The notes: generated from the sequence alone by a model not told the origin. Shown: positions 26,531 to 36,418, numbered from the stretch's first letter. The stretch: DNA of 64,000 bases from Klebsiella oxytoca NBRC 105695 (GCF_001598695.1 NZ_BCZK01000002.1:372001-436000); one strand, 5' to 3'. Made by a program: numbers and translations.

Positions 26531-28063
26531 ATGCAACAACCTGTTGTTCGCGTTGGAGAATGGCTGGTTACTCCCTCTGTTAACCAAATTAGCCGCAAGG
26601 GGCGTCAGCTAACTCTCGAACCGCGCTTAATCGATCTTCTGGTTTTCTTTGCCCGCCATCCTGATGAAGTACTGAGTCGGGATGAGCTTATCGACAACGT
26701 CTGGACCCGCAACGTTGTGACCAGTCACGTCGTCACGCAAAGCGTTTCTGAGCTACGTAAGTCGCTGAAAGATGGCGACGATAGCAGCATGGAATATATC
26801 GCTACCGTTCCTAAACGCGGCTATAAGCTAACGGTGCCGGTGATTTGGTGTACGGAAGAGGGGGAGGAACTGACGCCGGTTATTCCTGCAGAAACGCCGA
26901 CGGTCGCCGTGGACGCGCCATCGGTTTCCCCGCAGCCTGAGGCGGCTGCGCCAGAGATGGCGCCGGTGGCGAAGCCGGAAAAACGTAAGCGGCTGAGTAC
27001 CTTTATCGTCTGGGGCCTGTTTTTGCTGGCGCTCGCAAGCTGCGTGGCGCTGGTGGCATTATCCACCCTGGAGTCGCGCCCGCCGGTCACAAAAACCCGC
27101 ATACTGCTCAACCCGCGGGATGTTGATATCCACCTGCTCAGCGGCAATACCTGTAACAACTGGTCATCGCAGCACTCCTATGCCATCGGCCTGGGGAGCC
27201 TGATTACCACCTCGCTGAACACGTTCTCCACCTTTATGGTGCATGATAAAACCAACTACAACATCAATGAGCCGAGCAGTTCCGGAAAAACCCTGACCAT
27301 TGAGTTCGTCAACCAGCGGCACTATCGCGCGCAGCAGTGCTTTATGTCGGTCAAAGTGGTGGATAATGCCGACGGATCGACGATGATGGACAAGCGCTAC
27401 TTCGTGACCAGCGACAACCAGCTGTCGATTCAAAACGACCTGCTGAGTAGCCTGTCGGACGCGCTTAAGCAGCCATGGCCGGCGCGAATGCAGGAGATGC
27501 TTAAGCAGTATCAGCCGTCGCAAAGTATCGCGCTCACGCATTTCTATCAGGCACATCAGTTATTAATGAACGGAGACGTCGATTCGCTGGGCAAAGCCAG
27601 TAGCCTGCTTGCCGATGTGAATAAGCAGTCGCCGGACTTTACCTACGCCTGGGCGGAAAAGGCGCTGGTGGACGTATTACGCCATTCCCAACAGCCGTTA
27701 GATGATAAACAACTGGCCGATCTTTACAGCGAAATAACCCGGGTGGGTAATATGCCGGGGATTAAAGATATGGCAATATTTTATCAAATTAAAACGGTAG
27801 ACATGCTGGGTAAAGGCAAAGTCGATGAAGCCTACAGCGCGATTAATTCCGGGATTGATCTGGAAATGTCGTGGATGAACTATGTGCTGCTGGGCAAAGT
27901 GTACGAAATGAAAGGACAGAACCGGGAAGCTGCCGATGCCTATCTGACGGCGTTTAATTTACGGCCGGGAGAAAATACGTTTTACTGGATTGAAAACGCG
28001 GTATTCCAGACCTCCGTAACCCGAGTGGTACCGTATCTCGATAATTTCCTCGCTTCAGAATAA
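26531..28063 (+). CDS. cadC: CadC, acid- and lysine-sensing transcriptional activator
   Basis: CadC is a one-component membrane activator of cadBA that responds to low pH and lysine. From the ATG at 26531 it has 510 residues (E. coli 512). There is an OmpR-type winged helix at about 5-105, a proline-rich linker, a membrane segment at about 157-178, and a periplasmic sensor. Two cysteines, 208 and 270, match the redox pair of E. coli CadC. An earlier in-frame ATG at 26486 would add 15 hydrophobic residues not found in the family. Followed by cadBA, as in E. coli. Confidence 0.95.
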   Translation: MQQPVVRVGEWLVTPSVNQISRKGRQLTLEPRLIDLLVFFARHPDEVLSRDELIDNVWTRNVVTSHVVTQSVSELRKSLKDGDDSSMEYIATVPKRGYKLTVPVIWCTEEGEELTPVIPAETPTVAVDAPSVSPQPEAAAPEMAPVAKPEKRKRLSTFIVWGLFLLALASCVALVALSTLESRPPVTKTRILLNPRDVDIHLLSGNTCNNWSSQHSYAIGLGSLITTSLNTFSTFMVHDKTNYNINEPSSSGKTLTIEFVNQRHYRAQQCFMSVKVVDNADGSTMMDKRYFVTSDNQLSIQNDLLSSLSDALKQPWPARMQEMLKQYQPSQSIALTHFYQAHQLLMNGDVDSLGKASSLLADVNKQSPDFTYAWAEKALVDVLRHSQQPLDDKQLADLYSEITRVGNMPGIKDMAIFYQIKTVDMLGKGKVDEAYSAINSGIDLEMSWMNYVLLGKVYEMKGQNREAADAYLTAFNLRPGENTFYWIENAVFQTSVTRVVPYLDNFLASE

Positions 28064-28427
28064 GTAAACCCTCATCACGGCCATGGTTTTGGCCGTGATG
28101 AGGTTAAAATTATGTTTCTCATGAGCCGCCAGATTGTTATATCTTATAACCAGTCCGGTCCCGCATGTAACACCTTTTCAACACAATTTAGAGTTCACAA
28201 CTTATTGAAAAATAACTTCATTTATCTTTTCCTGATATCAACATGTCATCCTGATATGTTGCGCGAAAAAGGTCAAAATATCATTTGTCTGATGTTTGCA
28301 GTTATTTCACTTTATCTTTAGGACTTATCTCGTACTAATCCGTAATCTTGTTGGCAGTTGGTCGGGTCAATAAAAGGTTCATCATCATGATCTGTACCTC
28401 CCAAATAAACTTAGGAGAAAAGCAAAC
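28064..28427 (+). promoter_or_regulatory. cadC terminator and cadBA control region
   Basis: CCTCATCACGGCC (28070-28082) and GGCCGTGATGAGG (28091-28103) form a 13-bp stem just after cadC; the T content after it is modest. The AT-rich stretch from 28110 to 28330 is where CadC and H-NS sites lie in E. coli; I cannot place the individual boxes by eye. An AGGAG site precedes cadB. Confidence 0.6.
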
Positions 28428-29765
28428 ATGAGTTCTGCCAAGAAGATCGGGCTATTTGCCTGTACCGGCGTCGTCGCCGGTAATATGATGGGGAGCGGTA
28501 TCGCATTATTACCTGCAAACCTCGCTAGCATCGGTGGTATTGCCATCTGGGGTTGGGTGATTTCTATTATTGGCGCGATGTCTCTGGCTTATGTTTATGC
28601 CCGACTGGCGACCAAGAACCCGCAGCAGGGCGGCCCTATTGCCTACGCCGGTGAAATATCTCCGGCGTTCGGTTTCCAGACCGGTGTGCTTTATTATCAC
28701 GCCAACTGGATCGGTAATCTGGCAATCGGCATTACCGCCGTCTCTTATTTATCAACGTTCTTCCCAATTTTAAATAACCCGGTGCCGGCAGGTATTGCCT
28801 GTATTGCCATCGTATGGATATTCACCTTCGTGAATATGCTCGGCGGGACCTGGGTTAGCCGCTTGACAACCATTGGCCTGGTGCTGGTACTTATTCCGGT
28901 AGTTATGACCGCCGTGGTCGGCTGGCACTGGTTTGATGCCGCAACCTATCAGGCAAACTGGAACACCTCCAGCACTACTGACAGTCATGCGGTAATCAAA
29001 AGTATTCTGCTCTGCCTGTGGGCCTTTGTCGGGGTGGAATCCGCCGCCGTCAGTACCGGAATGGTGAAAAACCCGAAACGCACCGTGCCGCTGGCTACCA
29101 TGCTGGGCACTGCGATGGCCGGTATCGTCTACATCGCAGCGACTCAGGTTATTGCGGGTATGTATCCTGCTTCTCAGATGGCCGCATCCGGTGCGCCGTT
29201 TGCAGTGAGCGCCTCCACTATTCTCGGCGGCTGGGCTGCGCCGATGGTTTCCGCCTTCACCGCCTTTGCGTGCCTGACTTCGCTCGGTTCGTGGATGATG
29301 CTGGTGGGTCAGGCCGGCGTACGTGCCGCCAATGACGGTAACTTCCCGAAAGTGTATGGCGAAGTCGACAGCAACGGGATCCCGAAAAAAGGCCTGCTGC
29401 TGGCCGCGGTGAAAATGACCGCGCTGATGGTACTGATTACCCTGATGAACTCTACCGGCGGCAAAGCTTCTGACCTGTTCGGCGAGTTGACCGGTATCGC
29501 GGTACTGCTGACTATGCTGCCTTACTTCTACTCCTGCGTTGACCTGATTCGCTTCGAAGGCATCAATGTACGCAACTTCGTCAGCCTGATTTGCTCCGTA
29601 CTCGGCTGCGCGTTCTGCTTCATCGCCCTGATGGGGGCAAGCTCCTTCGAACTGGCCGGTACCTTTATCGTCAGCCTGATTATCCTGATGTTCTACGGTC
29701 GCAAAATGCACCAGCGCCAGAACAACGACAACTCAGCAGATAGCAACACCGCCAGCGCGCATTAA
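28428..29765 (+). CDS. cadB: lysine/cadaverine antiporter CadB
   Basis: CadB exchanges external lysine for internal cadaverine across the inner membrane and so completes the acid-resistance cycle. 445 residues with about 12 membrane segments of the APC superfamily, including the N-terminal GVVAGNMMGSGIALLPANLA helix break typical of the family. It is first in cadBA; an 81-bp gap with a stem-loop leads into cadA. Length and sequence agree with E. coli CadB (444). Confidence 0.96.
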   Translation: MSSAKKIGLFACTGVVAGNMMGSGIALLPANLASIGGIAIWGWVISIIGAMSLAYVYARLATKNPQQGGPIAYAGEISPAFGFQTGVLYYHANWIGNLAIGITAVSYLSTFFPILNNPVPAGIACIAIVWIFTFVNMLGGTWVSRLTTIGLVLVLIPVVMTAVVGWHWFDAATYQANWNTSSTTDSHAVIKSILLCLWAFVGVESAAVSTGMVKNPKRTVPLATMLGTAMAGIVYIAATQVIAGMYPASQMAASGAPFAVSASTILGGWAAPMVSAFTAFACLTSLGSWMMLVGQAGVRAANDGNFPKVYGEVDSNGIPKKGLLLAAVKMTALMVLITLMNSTGGKASDLFGELTGIAVLLTMLPYFYSCVDLIRFEGINVRNFVSLICSVLGCAFCFIALMGASSFELAGTFIVSLIILMFYGRKMHQRQNNDNSADSNTASAH

Positions 29766-29783
29766 TCAGCAACCCTATTCCTG

Positions 29784-29830
29784 AGGCTCCTTCCATCACC
29801 TGTCACGACGTGGCGGGAGGGGCTTTCTTT
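29784..29830 (+). terminator. stem-loop between cadB and cadA
   Basis: An 11-bp stem (29784-29794 with 29815-29825, including G-U pairs) is followed by TTTCTTT. It may act as a partial terminator or as an mRNA-stability element that sets the cadB:cadA ratio. Confidence 0.55.
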
Positions 29831-29846
29831 ATCTGGAGATTTGACT

Positions 29847-31994
29847 ATGAACGTTATCGCAATCATGAATCACATGGGTGTCTACTTCAAAGAAGAACCC
29901 ATCCGTGAACTGCATCGCGCCCTCGAACGCCTGGACTTCCGTATTGTCTACCCGAACGACCGTGAAGACTTATTAAAACTTATCGAAAACAATGCGCGTC
30001 TGTGCGGCGTTATCTTCGACTGGGATAAATACAATCTCGAACTGTGCGAAGACATCAGCAAAATGAACGAATATATGCCGCTGTATGCCTTTGCAAATAC
30101 TTACTCAACGCTGGACGTCAGTCTCAACGATCTGCGGATGCAGGTTCGCTTCTTCGAATATGCGCTGGGCGCCGCGGAAGATATTGCGAACAAAATCAAA
30201 CAGAATACTGACGAGTATATCGACACCATTCTGCCGCCGCTGACCAAAGCGCTGTTTAAATACGTACGTGAAGGCAAATATACCTTCTGTACGCCAGGCC
30301 ATATGGGCGGTACCGCGTTCCAGAAAAGCCCGGTCGGCAGCATCTTCTACGATTTCTTTGGTTCCAATACCATGAAATCCGATATCTCCATTTCGGTATC
30401 TGAACTTGGTTCTCTGTTGGACCACAGCGGCCCGCACAAAGAAGCGGAAGAGTACATCGCTCGCGTCTTCAACGCGGAACGCAGCTACATGGTGACGAAC
30501 GGGACCTCTACCGCTAACAAAATCGTCGGGATGTACTCTGCGCCAGCAGGTAGCACCGTACTGATTGACCGTAACTGCCATAAATCGCTGACCCATCTGA
30601 TGATGATGAGCGACATTACGCCAATCTACTTCCGCCCGACGCGTAACGCCTACGGTATCCTCGGCGGTATTCCGCAGAGCGAATTCCAGCATGCGACCAT
30701 CGCGAAGCGCGTAAAAGAAACCCCGAACGCGACCTGGCCGGTGCACGCGGTGATCACCAACTCCACCTATGATGGTCTGCTGTACAACACGGACTACATC
30801 AAGAAAACCCTGGATGTGAAATCCATCCACTTTGACTCCGCGTGGGTGCCTTACACCAACTTCTCGCCGATTTATGAAGGCAAATGCGGGATGAGCGGCG
30901 GCCGCGTTGAAGGCAAAGTGATTTATGAAACCCAGTCCACGCACAAATTGCTGGCGGCGTTCTCTCAGGCTTCGATGATCCACGTCAAAGGCGACGTTAA
31001 CGAAGAAACCTTTAACGAAGCCTACATGATGCACACCACAACGTCTCCGCACTACGGCGTGGTGGCTTCTACGGAAACCGCGGCGGCGATGATGAAAGGC
31101 AACGCCGGTAAGCGCCTGATCGACGGCTCTATCGAACGTTCTATCAAGTTCCGTAAAGAGATCAAACGTCTGAAAGGCGAGTCCGACGGCTGGTTCTTCG
31201 ACGTCTGGCAGCCGGAACATATCGATGGTCCTGAATGCTGGCCGCTGCGTTCCGACAGCGCATGGCACGGTTTCAAAAACATCGACAACGAGCACATGTA
31301 TCTCGACCCGATTAAAGTCACCTTGCTGACCCCGGGGATGAAGAAAGACGGCACCATGGATGAGTTCGGTATTCCGGCCAGCATCGTGGCGAAGTATCTC
31401 GACGAGCACGGTATCGTGGTCGAAAAAACCGGCCCGTACAACCTGCTGTTCCTGTTCAGTATCGGTATCGATAAAACCAAAGCGCTGAGCCTGCTGCGCG
31501 CGCTGACCGATTTCAAACGCGCGTTCGACCTGAACCTGCGGGTGAAAAACATGCTGCCGTCGCTGTATCGTGAAGATCCTGAATTCTACGAAAACATGCG
31601 CGTTCAGGAACTGGCGCAGAACATTCACAAATTGATTGAGCATCACAACCTGCCGGACCTGATGTTCCGCGCGTTCGAAGTGCTGCCGACCATGGTGATC
31701 ACGCCGTACGCCGCGTTCCAGAAAGAGCTGCACGGTCAGACCGAAGAGGTGTATCTCGAAGAGATGGTGGGTCGCGTTAACGCCAACATGATCCTGCCGT
31801 ATCCTCCGGGAGTGCCGCTGGTCATGCCGGGTGAAATGATCACCGAAGAGAGCCGTCCGGTGCTGGAGTTCCTGCAGATGCTGTGCGAAATCGGCGCCCA
31901 CTACCCGGGCTTTGAAACCGATATCCACGGCGCCTATCGTCAGGCGGATGGTCGTTACACCGTTAAAGTGCTGAAAGAAGAAAACAACAAATAA
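29847..31994 (+). CDS. cadA: inducible lysine decarboxylase CadA
   Basis: CadA decarboxylates lysine to cadaverine, consuming a proton; it is cytoplasmic, PLP-dependent and decameric. 715 residues from ATG 29847 (MNVIAIMNHMGVYF); two codons upstream is another ATG. The PLP-binding lysine is residue 367 in TQSTHKLLAAFSQ, exactly as in E. coli. The wing domain, the fold-I core and the C-terminal domain all align by length. Second gene of cadBA, followed by a strong terminator. Confidence 0.97.
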   Translation: MNVIAIMNHMGVYFKEEPIRELHRALERLDFRIVYPNDREDLLKLIENNARLCGVIFDWDKYNLELCEDISKMNEYMPLYAFANTYSTLDVSLNDLRMQVRFFEYALGAAEDIANKIKQNTDEYIDTILPPLTKALFKYVREGKYTFCTPGHMGGTAFQKSPVGSIFYDFFGSNTMKSDISISVSELGSLLDHSGPHKEAEEYIARVFNAERSYMVTNGTSTANKIVGMYSAPAGSTVLIDRNCHKSLTHLMMMSDITPIYFRPTRNAYGILGGIPQSEFQHATIAKRVKETPNATWPVHAVITNSTYDGLLYNTDYIKKTLDVKSIHFDSAWVPYTNFSPIYEGKCGMSGGRVEGKVIYETQSTHKLLAAFSQASMIHVKGDVNEETFNEAYMMHTTTSPHYGVVASTETAAAMMKGNAGKRLIDGSIERSIKFRKEIKRLKGESDGWFFDVWQPEHIDGPECWPLRSDSAWHGFKNIDNEHMYLDPIKVTLLTPGMKKDGTMDEFGIPASIVAKYLDEHGIVVEKTGPYNLLFLFSIGIDKTKALSLLRALTDFKRAFDLNLRVKNMLPSLYREDPEFYENMRVQELAQNIHKLIEHHNLPDLMFRAFEVLPTMVITPYAAFQKELHGQTEEVYLEEMVGRVNANMILPYPPGVPLVMPGEMITEESRPVLEFLQMLCEIGAHYPGFETDIHGAYRQADGRYTVKVLKEENNK

Positions 31995-32007
31995 TCGATG
32001 CACAACA

Positions 32008-32035
32008 GGGAAGTGGCTTGCCACTTCCCTTTTTT
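32008..32035 (+). terminator. intrinsic terminator of cadBA
   Basis: GGGAAGTGGC and GCCACTTCCC flank a TT loop and are followed by six Ts, 14 bp past cadA. The next gene starts only 20 bp later, so read-through would be needed for cotranscription of dtpC. Confidence 0.93.
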
Positions 32036-32054
32036 CACGCTGCAAGGAGAACAT

Positions 32055-33530
32055 ATGAAAACACCCTCACAGCCGCGCGCGATTTATTACATCGTTGCGA
32101 TCCAAATCTGGGAATATTTCAGCTTTTACGGCATGCGTGCCTTGCTTATCCTCTATCTCACCCATCAGCTCGGCTTTGATGACAGCCATGCCATCAGCCT
32201 GTTCAGCGCTTACGCCTCTCTGGTGTACGTCACTCCTATTCTCGGCGGCTGGCTTGCCGACCGCCTGCTCGGCAACCGCACGGCGGTGATTGCCGGCGCG
32301 CTGTTAATGACGCTTGGCCACGTGGTGCTGGGCGTCGAATCCACTTCCACCTGGAGCCTGTATCTCGCGCTGGCGATCATTATCTGCGGCTACGGCTTGT
32401 TCAAATCCAACATCAGCTGCCTGCTGGGCGAACTCTATGCCGTTGACGATCGGCGCCGCGATGGCGGTTTCTCGCTGCTGTACGCCGCCGGTAACGTCGG
32501 CTCCATCGCCGCGCCCATCGCCTGCGGGCTGGCGGCGCAGTGGTACGGTTGGCATATCGGCTTTGCGCTGGCGGGGATCGGCATGTTTGTCGGCCTGATG
32601 ATCTTCCTCAGCGGTAGCCGCTACTTCCGTGATACCCGCGGCGTCGATAAACAGGCGCTGCGGACGGTGAAGTTTGTGCTGCCGACCTGGGGCTGGCTGG
32701 TGGTGATGCTCTGCGTTGCGCCGGTGTTCTTTACGCTGTTGCTGGAAAATAACTGGTCCGGCTACCTGCTGGCGATAGTTTGCGTGTTCGCCGCCCAGAT
32801 GGTAGCCCGCATTATGGTCAAATCCCCGGAACATCGCCGCGCGCTGTGGCAGATCGTTCTGCTGATGCTGGCCGGTACCCTGTTCTGGGTTCTGGCGCAG
32901 CAGGGCGGGAGCTCGATTAGCCTGTTCATCGACCACTTTGTGAACCGCCGCTTGCTGAATATTGAAGTGCCGACCGCGCTCTTCCAGTCGGTTAACGCCG
33001 TGGCGGTGATGGCGGCGGGCGTCGTACTGGCGTGGTTGATGCGTCCGGAAGGTTCCGTGCGCTCGGCGCTGCGCGTATGGCTGAAGTTCGCCTTTGGCCT
33101 GGTGCTGATGGGCTGCGGCTTTATGCTGCTGGCGCTTAACGCACGCCACGGCGCGGCGCAAGGGCAGGCATCGATGGGCATGATGGTGGCCGGACTGGCG
33201 CTGATGGGCTTTGCCGAACTGTTTATTGACCCGGTGGCGATGGCGCAGATCACCCGCCTCAATATGCCCGGCGTTACCGGCATGCTGACCGGCATTTATA
33301 TGCTGGCGACCGGCGCGGTCGCTAACTGGCTGGCGGGCGTCGTCGCCCAGCAGACCACCGAGTCGCAAATCAGCGATACGGCAATTGCCGCGTATCAGCA
33401 CTTCTTTGCGCAGATGGGCGAATGGACGCTGGGCTGCGTGGCGATCATTGTCGTCGTCGCCTTCGCCGCCGCGTTCAGCGTTGGCAAACGCCGCGCGGCC
33501 GCCGGTGAGCTTCCCGGAGGCGGCGCCTAG
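32055..33530 (+). CDS. dtpC: proton-dependent dipeptide transporter DtpC
   Basis: A POT/PTR-family peptide:H+ symporter with a preference for lysine-containing dipeptides in the E. coli orthologue (YjdL). 491 residues from [23 protein letters not shown] 32055 has AAGGAG 6 bp upstream. About 14 membrane segments. The usual ExxERFxYYG motif is replaced by IWEYFSFYG, as in E. coli DtpC. The C-terminus differs from E. coli: it ends GELPGGGA, and the last codons lie inside a REP-like repeat. Sits between cadA and lysU, as in E. coli. Confidence 0.93.
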   Translation: MKTPSQPRAIYYIVAIQIWEYFSFYGMRALLILYLTHQLGFDDSHAISLFSAYASLVYVTPILGGWLADRLLGNRTAVIAGALLMTLGHVVLGVESTSTWSLYLALAIIICGYGLFKSNISCLLGELYAVDDRRRDGGFSLLYAAGNVGSIAAPIACGLAAQWYGWHIGFALAGIGMFVGLMIFLSGSRYFRDTRGVDKQALRTVKFVLPTWGWLVVMLCVAPVFFTLLLENNWSGYLLAIVCVFAAQMVARIMVKSPEHRRALWQIVLLMLAGTLFWVLAQQGGSSISLFIDHFVNRRLLNIEVPTALFQSVNAVAVMAAGVVLAWLMRPEGSVRSALRVWLKFAFGLVLMGCGFMLLALNARHGAAQGQASMGMMVAGLALMGFAELFIDPVAMAQITRLNMPGVTGMLTGIYMLATGAVANWLAGVVAQQTTESQISDTAIAAYQHFFAQMGEWTLGCVAIIVVVAFAAAFSVGKRRAAAGELPGGGA

Positions 33531-33904
33531 CCTTCGGCTGGCGACAGATGCGGCTTTGCGGGAAATCTCCCCCCGGTCGCGCTGCGCTTACCGGGGCGAC
33601 AAAATTGTGCTGCCTGGTAGCCCGGCTAAGGCGTTTACGCCGCGAGCCGGGGATCGGCAATCTCAACAGCGGAGCGACAAGCCGCTCCTTGCACCCTTTA
33701 CTGAACAGGAGGAGGATATTCTGGCGAGCGCGGAAGCCGAAGATAAAAAAGTGTTACTGAAGCGATGGCTGAGTGAAATCAGCCGGAATTGAAGCCAGGC
33801 TCCTGAAGATTGTTCTTTGGTGTCGTCACCGGGACAGGCCGCGCTGGATAGCACCTGGTTCAATTATCGAAGCAAGTTTGCAAGCAGGGTTATGAGGAAC
33901 CAAC
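33507..33904. repeat. REP/BIME-bearing spacer between dtpC and lysU
   Basis: A REP-like palindrome begins inside the last codons of dtpC (CCCGGAGGCGGCG). A CCCCGG/CCGGGG hairpin follows at about 33573-33597, and a copy of the GTAGCCCGGCTAAGGCG element lies at 33614-33653. A frame open to 33792 ends in EEDILASAEAEDKKVLLKRW but has no start of its own after the repeats, so it may be a gene remnant. The lysU promoter must lie at about 33780-33890. Confidence 0.65.
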
Positions 33905-35422
33905 ATGTCTGAACAACAAGCACAAGGTGCCGATGAGGCAATTGACCTTAATAATGAACTGAAAACCCGTCGTGAAAAACTGGCCGCGCTGCGCGAGCAG
34001 GGCGTGGCGTTCCCGAACGATTTTCGCCGTGACCACACTTCTGACCAGCTTCATGCGGAGTTCGATGGTAAGGAAAACGACGAGCTCACCTCTCTGAACG
34101 TCGAGGTCTCCGTGGCTGGCCGCATGATGACTCGCCGTATAATGGGTAAAGCCTCTTTCGTTACTTTACAGGACGTCGGCGGCCGCATTCAGCTGTACGT
34201 CGCGCGCGACGATCTGGCGGAAGGCGTCTACAACGAACAGTTTAAGAAATGGGATCTCGGCGACATCATCGCCGCCCGCGGTAAGCTGTTTAAAACCCAG
34301 ACCGGCGAACTCTCCATTCACTGTACCGAGCTGCGCCTGCTGACCAAGGCATTGCGCCCGCTGCCGGACAAGTTTCACGGCCTGCAGGATCAGGAAGCGC
34401 GCTATCGTCAGCGCTATCTGGATCTGATTTCCAACGAAGAGTCGCGCCACACCTTCAAGGTGCGTTCGCAGATCCTCGCCGCCATGCGTCAGTTCATGGT
34501 TGCGCGCGGCTTTATGGAAGTGGAAACCCCGATGATGCAGGTGATCCCCGGCGGCGCTTCCGCGCGTCCGTTTATCACCCATCATAATGCGCTCGATCTG
34601 GATATGTATCTGCGCATCGCGCCGGAGCTGTATCTGAAACGGCTGGTGGTCGGCGGCTTTGAACGGGTATTCGAGATCAACCGTAACTTCCGTAACGAAG
34701 GTATTTCCGTACGTCATAACCCAGAGTTCACCATGATGGAACTCTATATGGCCTATGCGGATTATAAAGATCTGATCGAACTGACCGAGTCTCTGTTCCG
34801 CACGCTGGCGCAGACCGTGCTGGGTAAAACCGAAGTGCCGTACGGCGACCAGGTGTTCGACTTCGGCAAACCGTTTGAAAAACTGACCATGCGCGAAGCG
34901 ATCAAGAAATACCGTCCGGAAACCGAGATGGCGGATCTGGATAACTTCGATGCGGCAAAAGCGCTGGCGGAATCCATCGGTATTCACGTTGAGAAGAGCT
35001 GGGGACTGGGGCGTATCGTCACCGAAATTTTCGATGAAGTCGCGGAAGCGCATCTGATCCAGCCGACCTTTATCACCGAGTATCCGGCGGAGGTTTCGCC
35101 GCTGGCGCGCCGTAACGACGTGAACCCGGAAATCACCGACCGCTTCGAGTTCTTTATCGGCGGGCGTGAAATCGGCAACGGCTTTAGCGAGCTTAACGAT
35201 GCGGAAGACCAGGCGCAGCGTTTCCAGGATCAGGTCAACGCCAAAGCGGCGGGGGATGACGAAGCGATGTTCTATGACGAAGACTACGTCACCGCGCTGG
35301 AATATGGCCTGCCGCCGACCGCTGGCCTGGGCATTGGTATCGACCGCATGGTAATGCTGTTTACCAACAGCCATACCATCCGCGACGTGATCCTGTTCCC
35401 GGCAATGCGCCCGCAGAAGTGA
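33905..35422 (+). CDS. lysU: lysyl-tRNA synthetase (LysU position)
   Basis: A class II synthetase charging tRNA-Lys. 505 residues: an N-terminal OB-fold anticodon-binding domain (about 60-150), then motif 1 ([14 protein letters not shown]), motif 2 ([14 protein letters not shown]) and motif 3 ([15 protein letters not shown]). The position after dtpC is that of the heat- and acid-inducible lysU of E. coli. The N-terminus ([19 protein letters not shown]) is more like LysS, while the last residues (AMRPQK) are like LysU. Whether a second gene exists elsewhere cannot be seen, so lysU is a positional name. Confidence 0.9.
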   Translation: MSEQQAQGADEAIDLNNELKTRREKLAALREQGVAFPNDFRRDHTSDQLHAEFDGKENDELTSLNVEVSVAGRMMTRRIMGKASFVTLQDVGGRIQLYVARDDLAEGVYNEQFKKWDLGDIIAARGKLFKTQTGELSIHCTELRLLTKALRPLPDKFHGLQDQEARYRQRYLDLISNEESRHTFKVRSQILAAMRQFMVARGFMEVETPMMQVIPGGASARPFITHHNALDLDMYLRIAPELYLKRLVVGGFERVFEINRNFRNEGISVRHNPEFTMMELYMAYADYKDLIELTESLFRTLAQTVLGKTEVPYGDQVFDFGKPFEKLTMREAIKKYRPETEMADLDNFDAAKALAESIGIHVEKSWGLGRIVTEIFDEVAEAHLIQPTFITEYPAEVSPLARRNDVNPEITDRFEFFIGGREIGNGFSELNDAEDQAQRFQDQVNAKAAGDDEAMFYDEDYVTALEYGLPPTAGLGIGIDRMVMLFTNSHTIRDVILFPAMRPQK

Positions 35423-35440
35423 TTGCGTGGCGTGAAAGCA

Positions 35441-35465
35441 AAACCCCGGCCTGCCGGGGTTTTTT
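35441..35465 (+). terminator. intrinsic terminator of lysU
   Basis: AACCCCGGC and GCCGGGGTT arms with a short loop and a T-run, 19 bp after the stop codon. Confidence 0.93.
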
Positions 35466-35525
35466 AGCACTTGCAAAGCGACTTTCATCCTGCACTCGCA
35501 TTTCATCAAGAGCTAACCCGCTGCC

Positions 35526-35631
35526 TTACAGCAGGTTATAAGGAAGCAGGATTGCGATTAGGAAAAATATCGCAGCGATCTCCGAGGCTGTATTACGTAC
35601 GAAATTTCCCCCTTTTCTGATGAACAGGCAT
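35526..35631 (-). pseudogene. possible frameshifted small membrane protein
   Basis: From ATG at 35629-35631 the minus strand reads MPVHQKRG and then, after a one-base shift in a five-G run (about 35608-35612), GNFVRNTASEIAAIFFLIAI and a few more residues to TAA. With four Gs it would be a 34-residue single-span protein. It may be a decayed gene, a programmed frameshift or chance; there is no good ribosome site. The rest of 35466-35756 has no other candidate gene. Confidence 0.25.
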
Positions 35632-35756
35632 AGCGATTTTTTAAAATACCGCTCCGGATTTTAAACCTTAAATACGGGACTCTATTTAGAAGTAGCTTAC
35701 TCCATGCATCTTATATGCTATAACAGCGCGCATAAAAAACATAAGGTGTTAATTAA

Positions 35757-36170
35757 ATGAAAAAAATAAAGCTAATTGTTGGCAGCGTGATCTGTGCAAG
35801 TTATTTATTAGCGTCAGTGTTATCAATGGCAAGTGATAAAATAAACAGTAATGCCGTCCATTTTGATAAAGGCAGCAGCGGTACGATAATAAAAAGTACC
35901 GTGACCGGGAACGATGTCAATGATTTTACGCTGATGGCGAAAGCGGGCCAGATGATGCATATCAGCATGACGAGCCCGTGGCCGCATCCTTATTTTAATG
36001 TTATCGCGCCTGATAATAATTCCATTTATAACGGTTCAATGAGCGGAGATACCTTTGAGCAGCGTCTGGCCGTCAGCGGTCAATATACGGTGCGGGTCTA
36101 TCAGATGGGCGGCGCGCGTGATGAAGGTAAAACCAGCGGTTATGCGCTGACGTTTAAAATCACCGACTAA
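35757..36170 (+). CDS. secreted PliG-like protein (g-type lysozyme inhibitor fold)
   Basis: 137 residues with a signal peptide of about 25 residues (KKIKLIVGSVICASYLLASV). The mature part (VHFDKGSSGTIIKSTVTGND, FTLMAKAGQMMHISM, FNVIAPDN, SGQYTVRVYQMGGAR) follows the pattern of PliG/YcgK periplasmic inhibitors of goose-type lysozyme. Such proteins are often labelled DNA breaking-rejoining protein in databases, without support. An extended -10-like TGCTATAAC lies about 40 bp upstream. Lysozyme inhibition is inferred from fold similarity; key residues were not checked. Confidence 0.65.
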   Translation: MKKIKLIVGSVICASYLLASVLSMASDKINSNAVHFDKGSSGTIIKSTVTGNDVNDFTLMAKAGQMMHISMTSPWPHPYFNVIAPDNNSIYNGSMSGDTFEQRLAVSGQYTVRVYQMGGARDEGKTSGYALTFKITD

Positions 36171-36193
36171 TATTTGGCGGCTGTCTGTTCAGG

Positions 36194-36418
36194 CTGTCCC
36201 GGAGGCGGCGCGTTAAGCGCCGCCCACGGGAGCAGAGTGCGGAGTGGCTGAATTTCCCGGAGGCGATGCTGCGCATCTGTCCGGGCTACCCAACGGCAGA
36301 CGTCGGTGAATCATGGTGGTTACCGGCCCGCAGACGGCGGTGAATTATGGGGGCTCCCGGTCCGCAGACGGCAATGAACCCGTAGCCCGGCAAGGCGCGT
36401 TGAGCGCCGCCCCCGGGA
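36194..36418. repeat. BIME cluster between the PliG-like gene and blaOXY
   Basis: Three REP-like palindromes are present: 36194-36231, 36253-36289 and 36382-36418, with the GTAGCCCGG core in both orientations. They match the elements near the left edge of the window and in the dtpC-lysU spacer. They lie between two convergent 3' ends. Confidence 0.8.
36295..36396 (+). repeat. three 34-bp imperfect tandem repeats
   Basis: Units begin at 36295, 36329 and 36363, an exact 34-bp period. Each opens with a CGCAGACGGCGGTGAAT-like stretch. The third unit runs into the REP element at 36382. No coding frame explains them. Confidence 0.75.

Noticed and set aside
30105-32054. 649-codon open frame on the minus strand opposite cadA
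   Set aside because: It is the antisense shadow of a highly codon-biased gene; its translation is His/Arg/Val-rich without domain motifs, and cadA is certain.
32304-33401. 365-codon minus-strand frame opposite dtpC
   Set aside because: Low-complexity Gln/His/Arg translation typical of a shadow frame; dtpC on the other strand is clear.
33385-33792. 135-codon frame across the dtpC end and the REP spacer
   Set aside because: It begins inside dtpC in another frame and runs through repeats. Only the last 30 codons look protein-like and have no start, so it is noted as a possible remnant only.
34166-35509. 447-codon minus-strand frame opposite lysU
   Set aside because: Antisense shadow of lysU with no recognisable motif or ribosome site.
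36295-36396. Tandem 34-bp repeats as a CRISPR array
   Set aside because: There are no unique spacers; the units are contiguous imperfect repeats merging with a REP element, and no cas genes are present.
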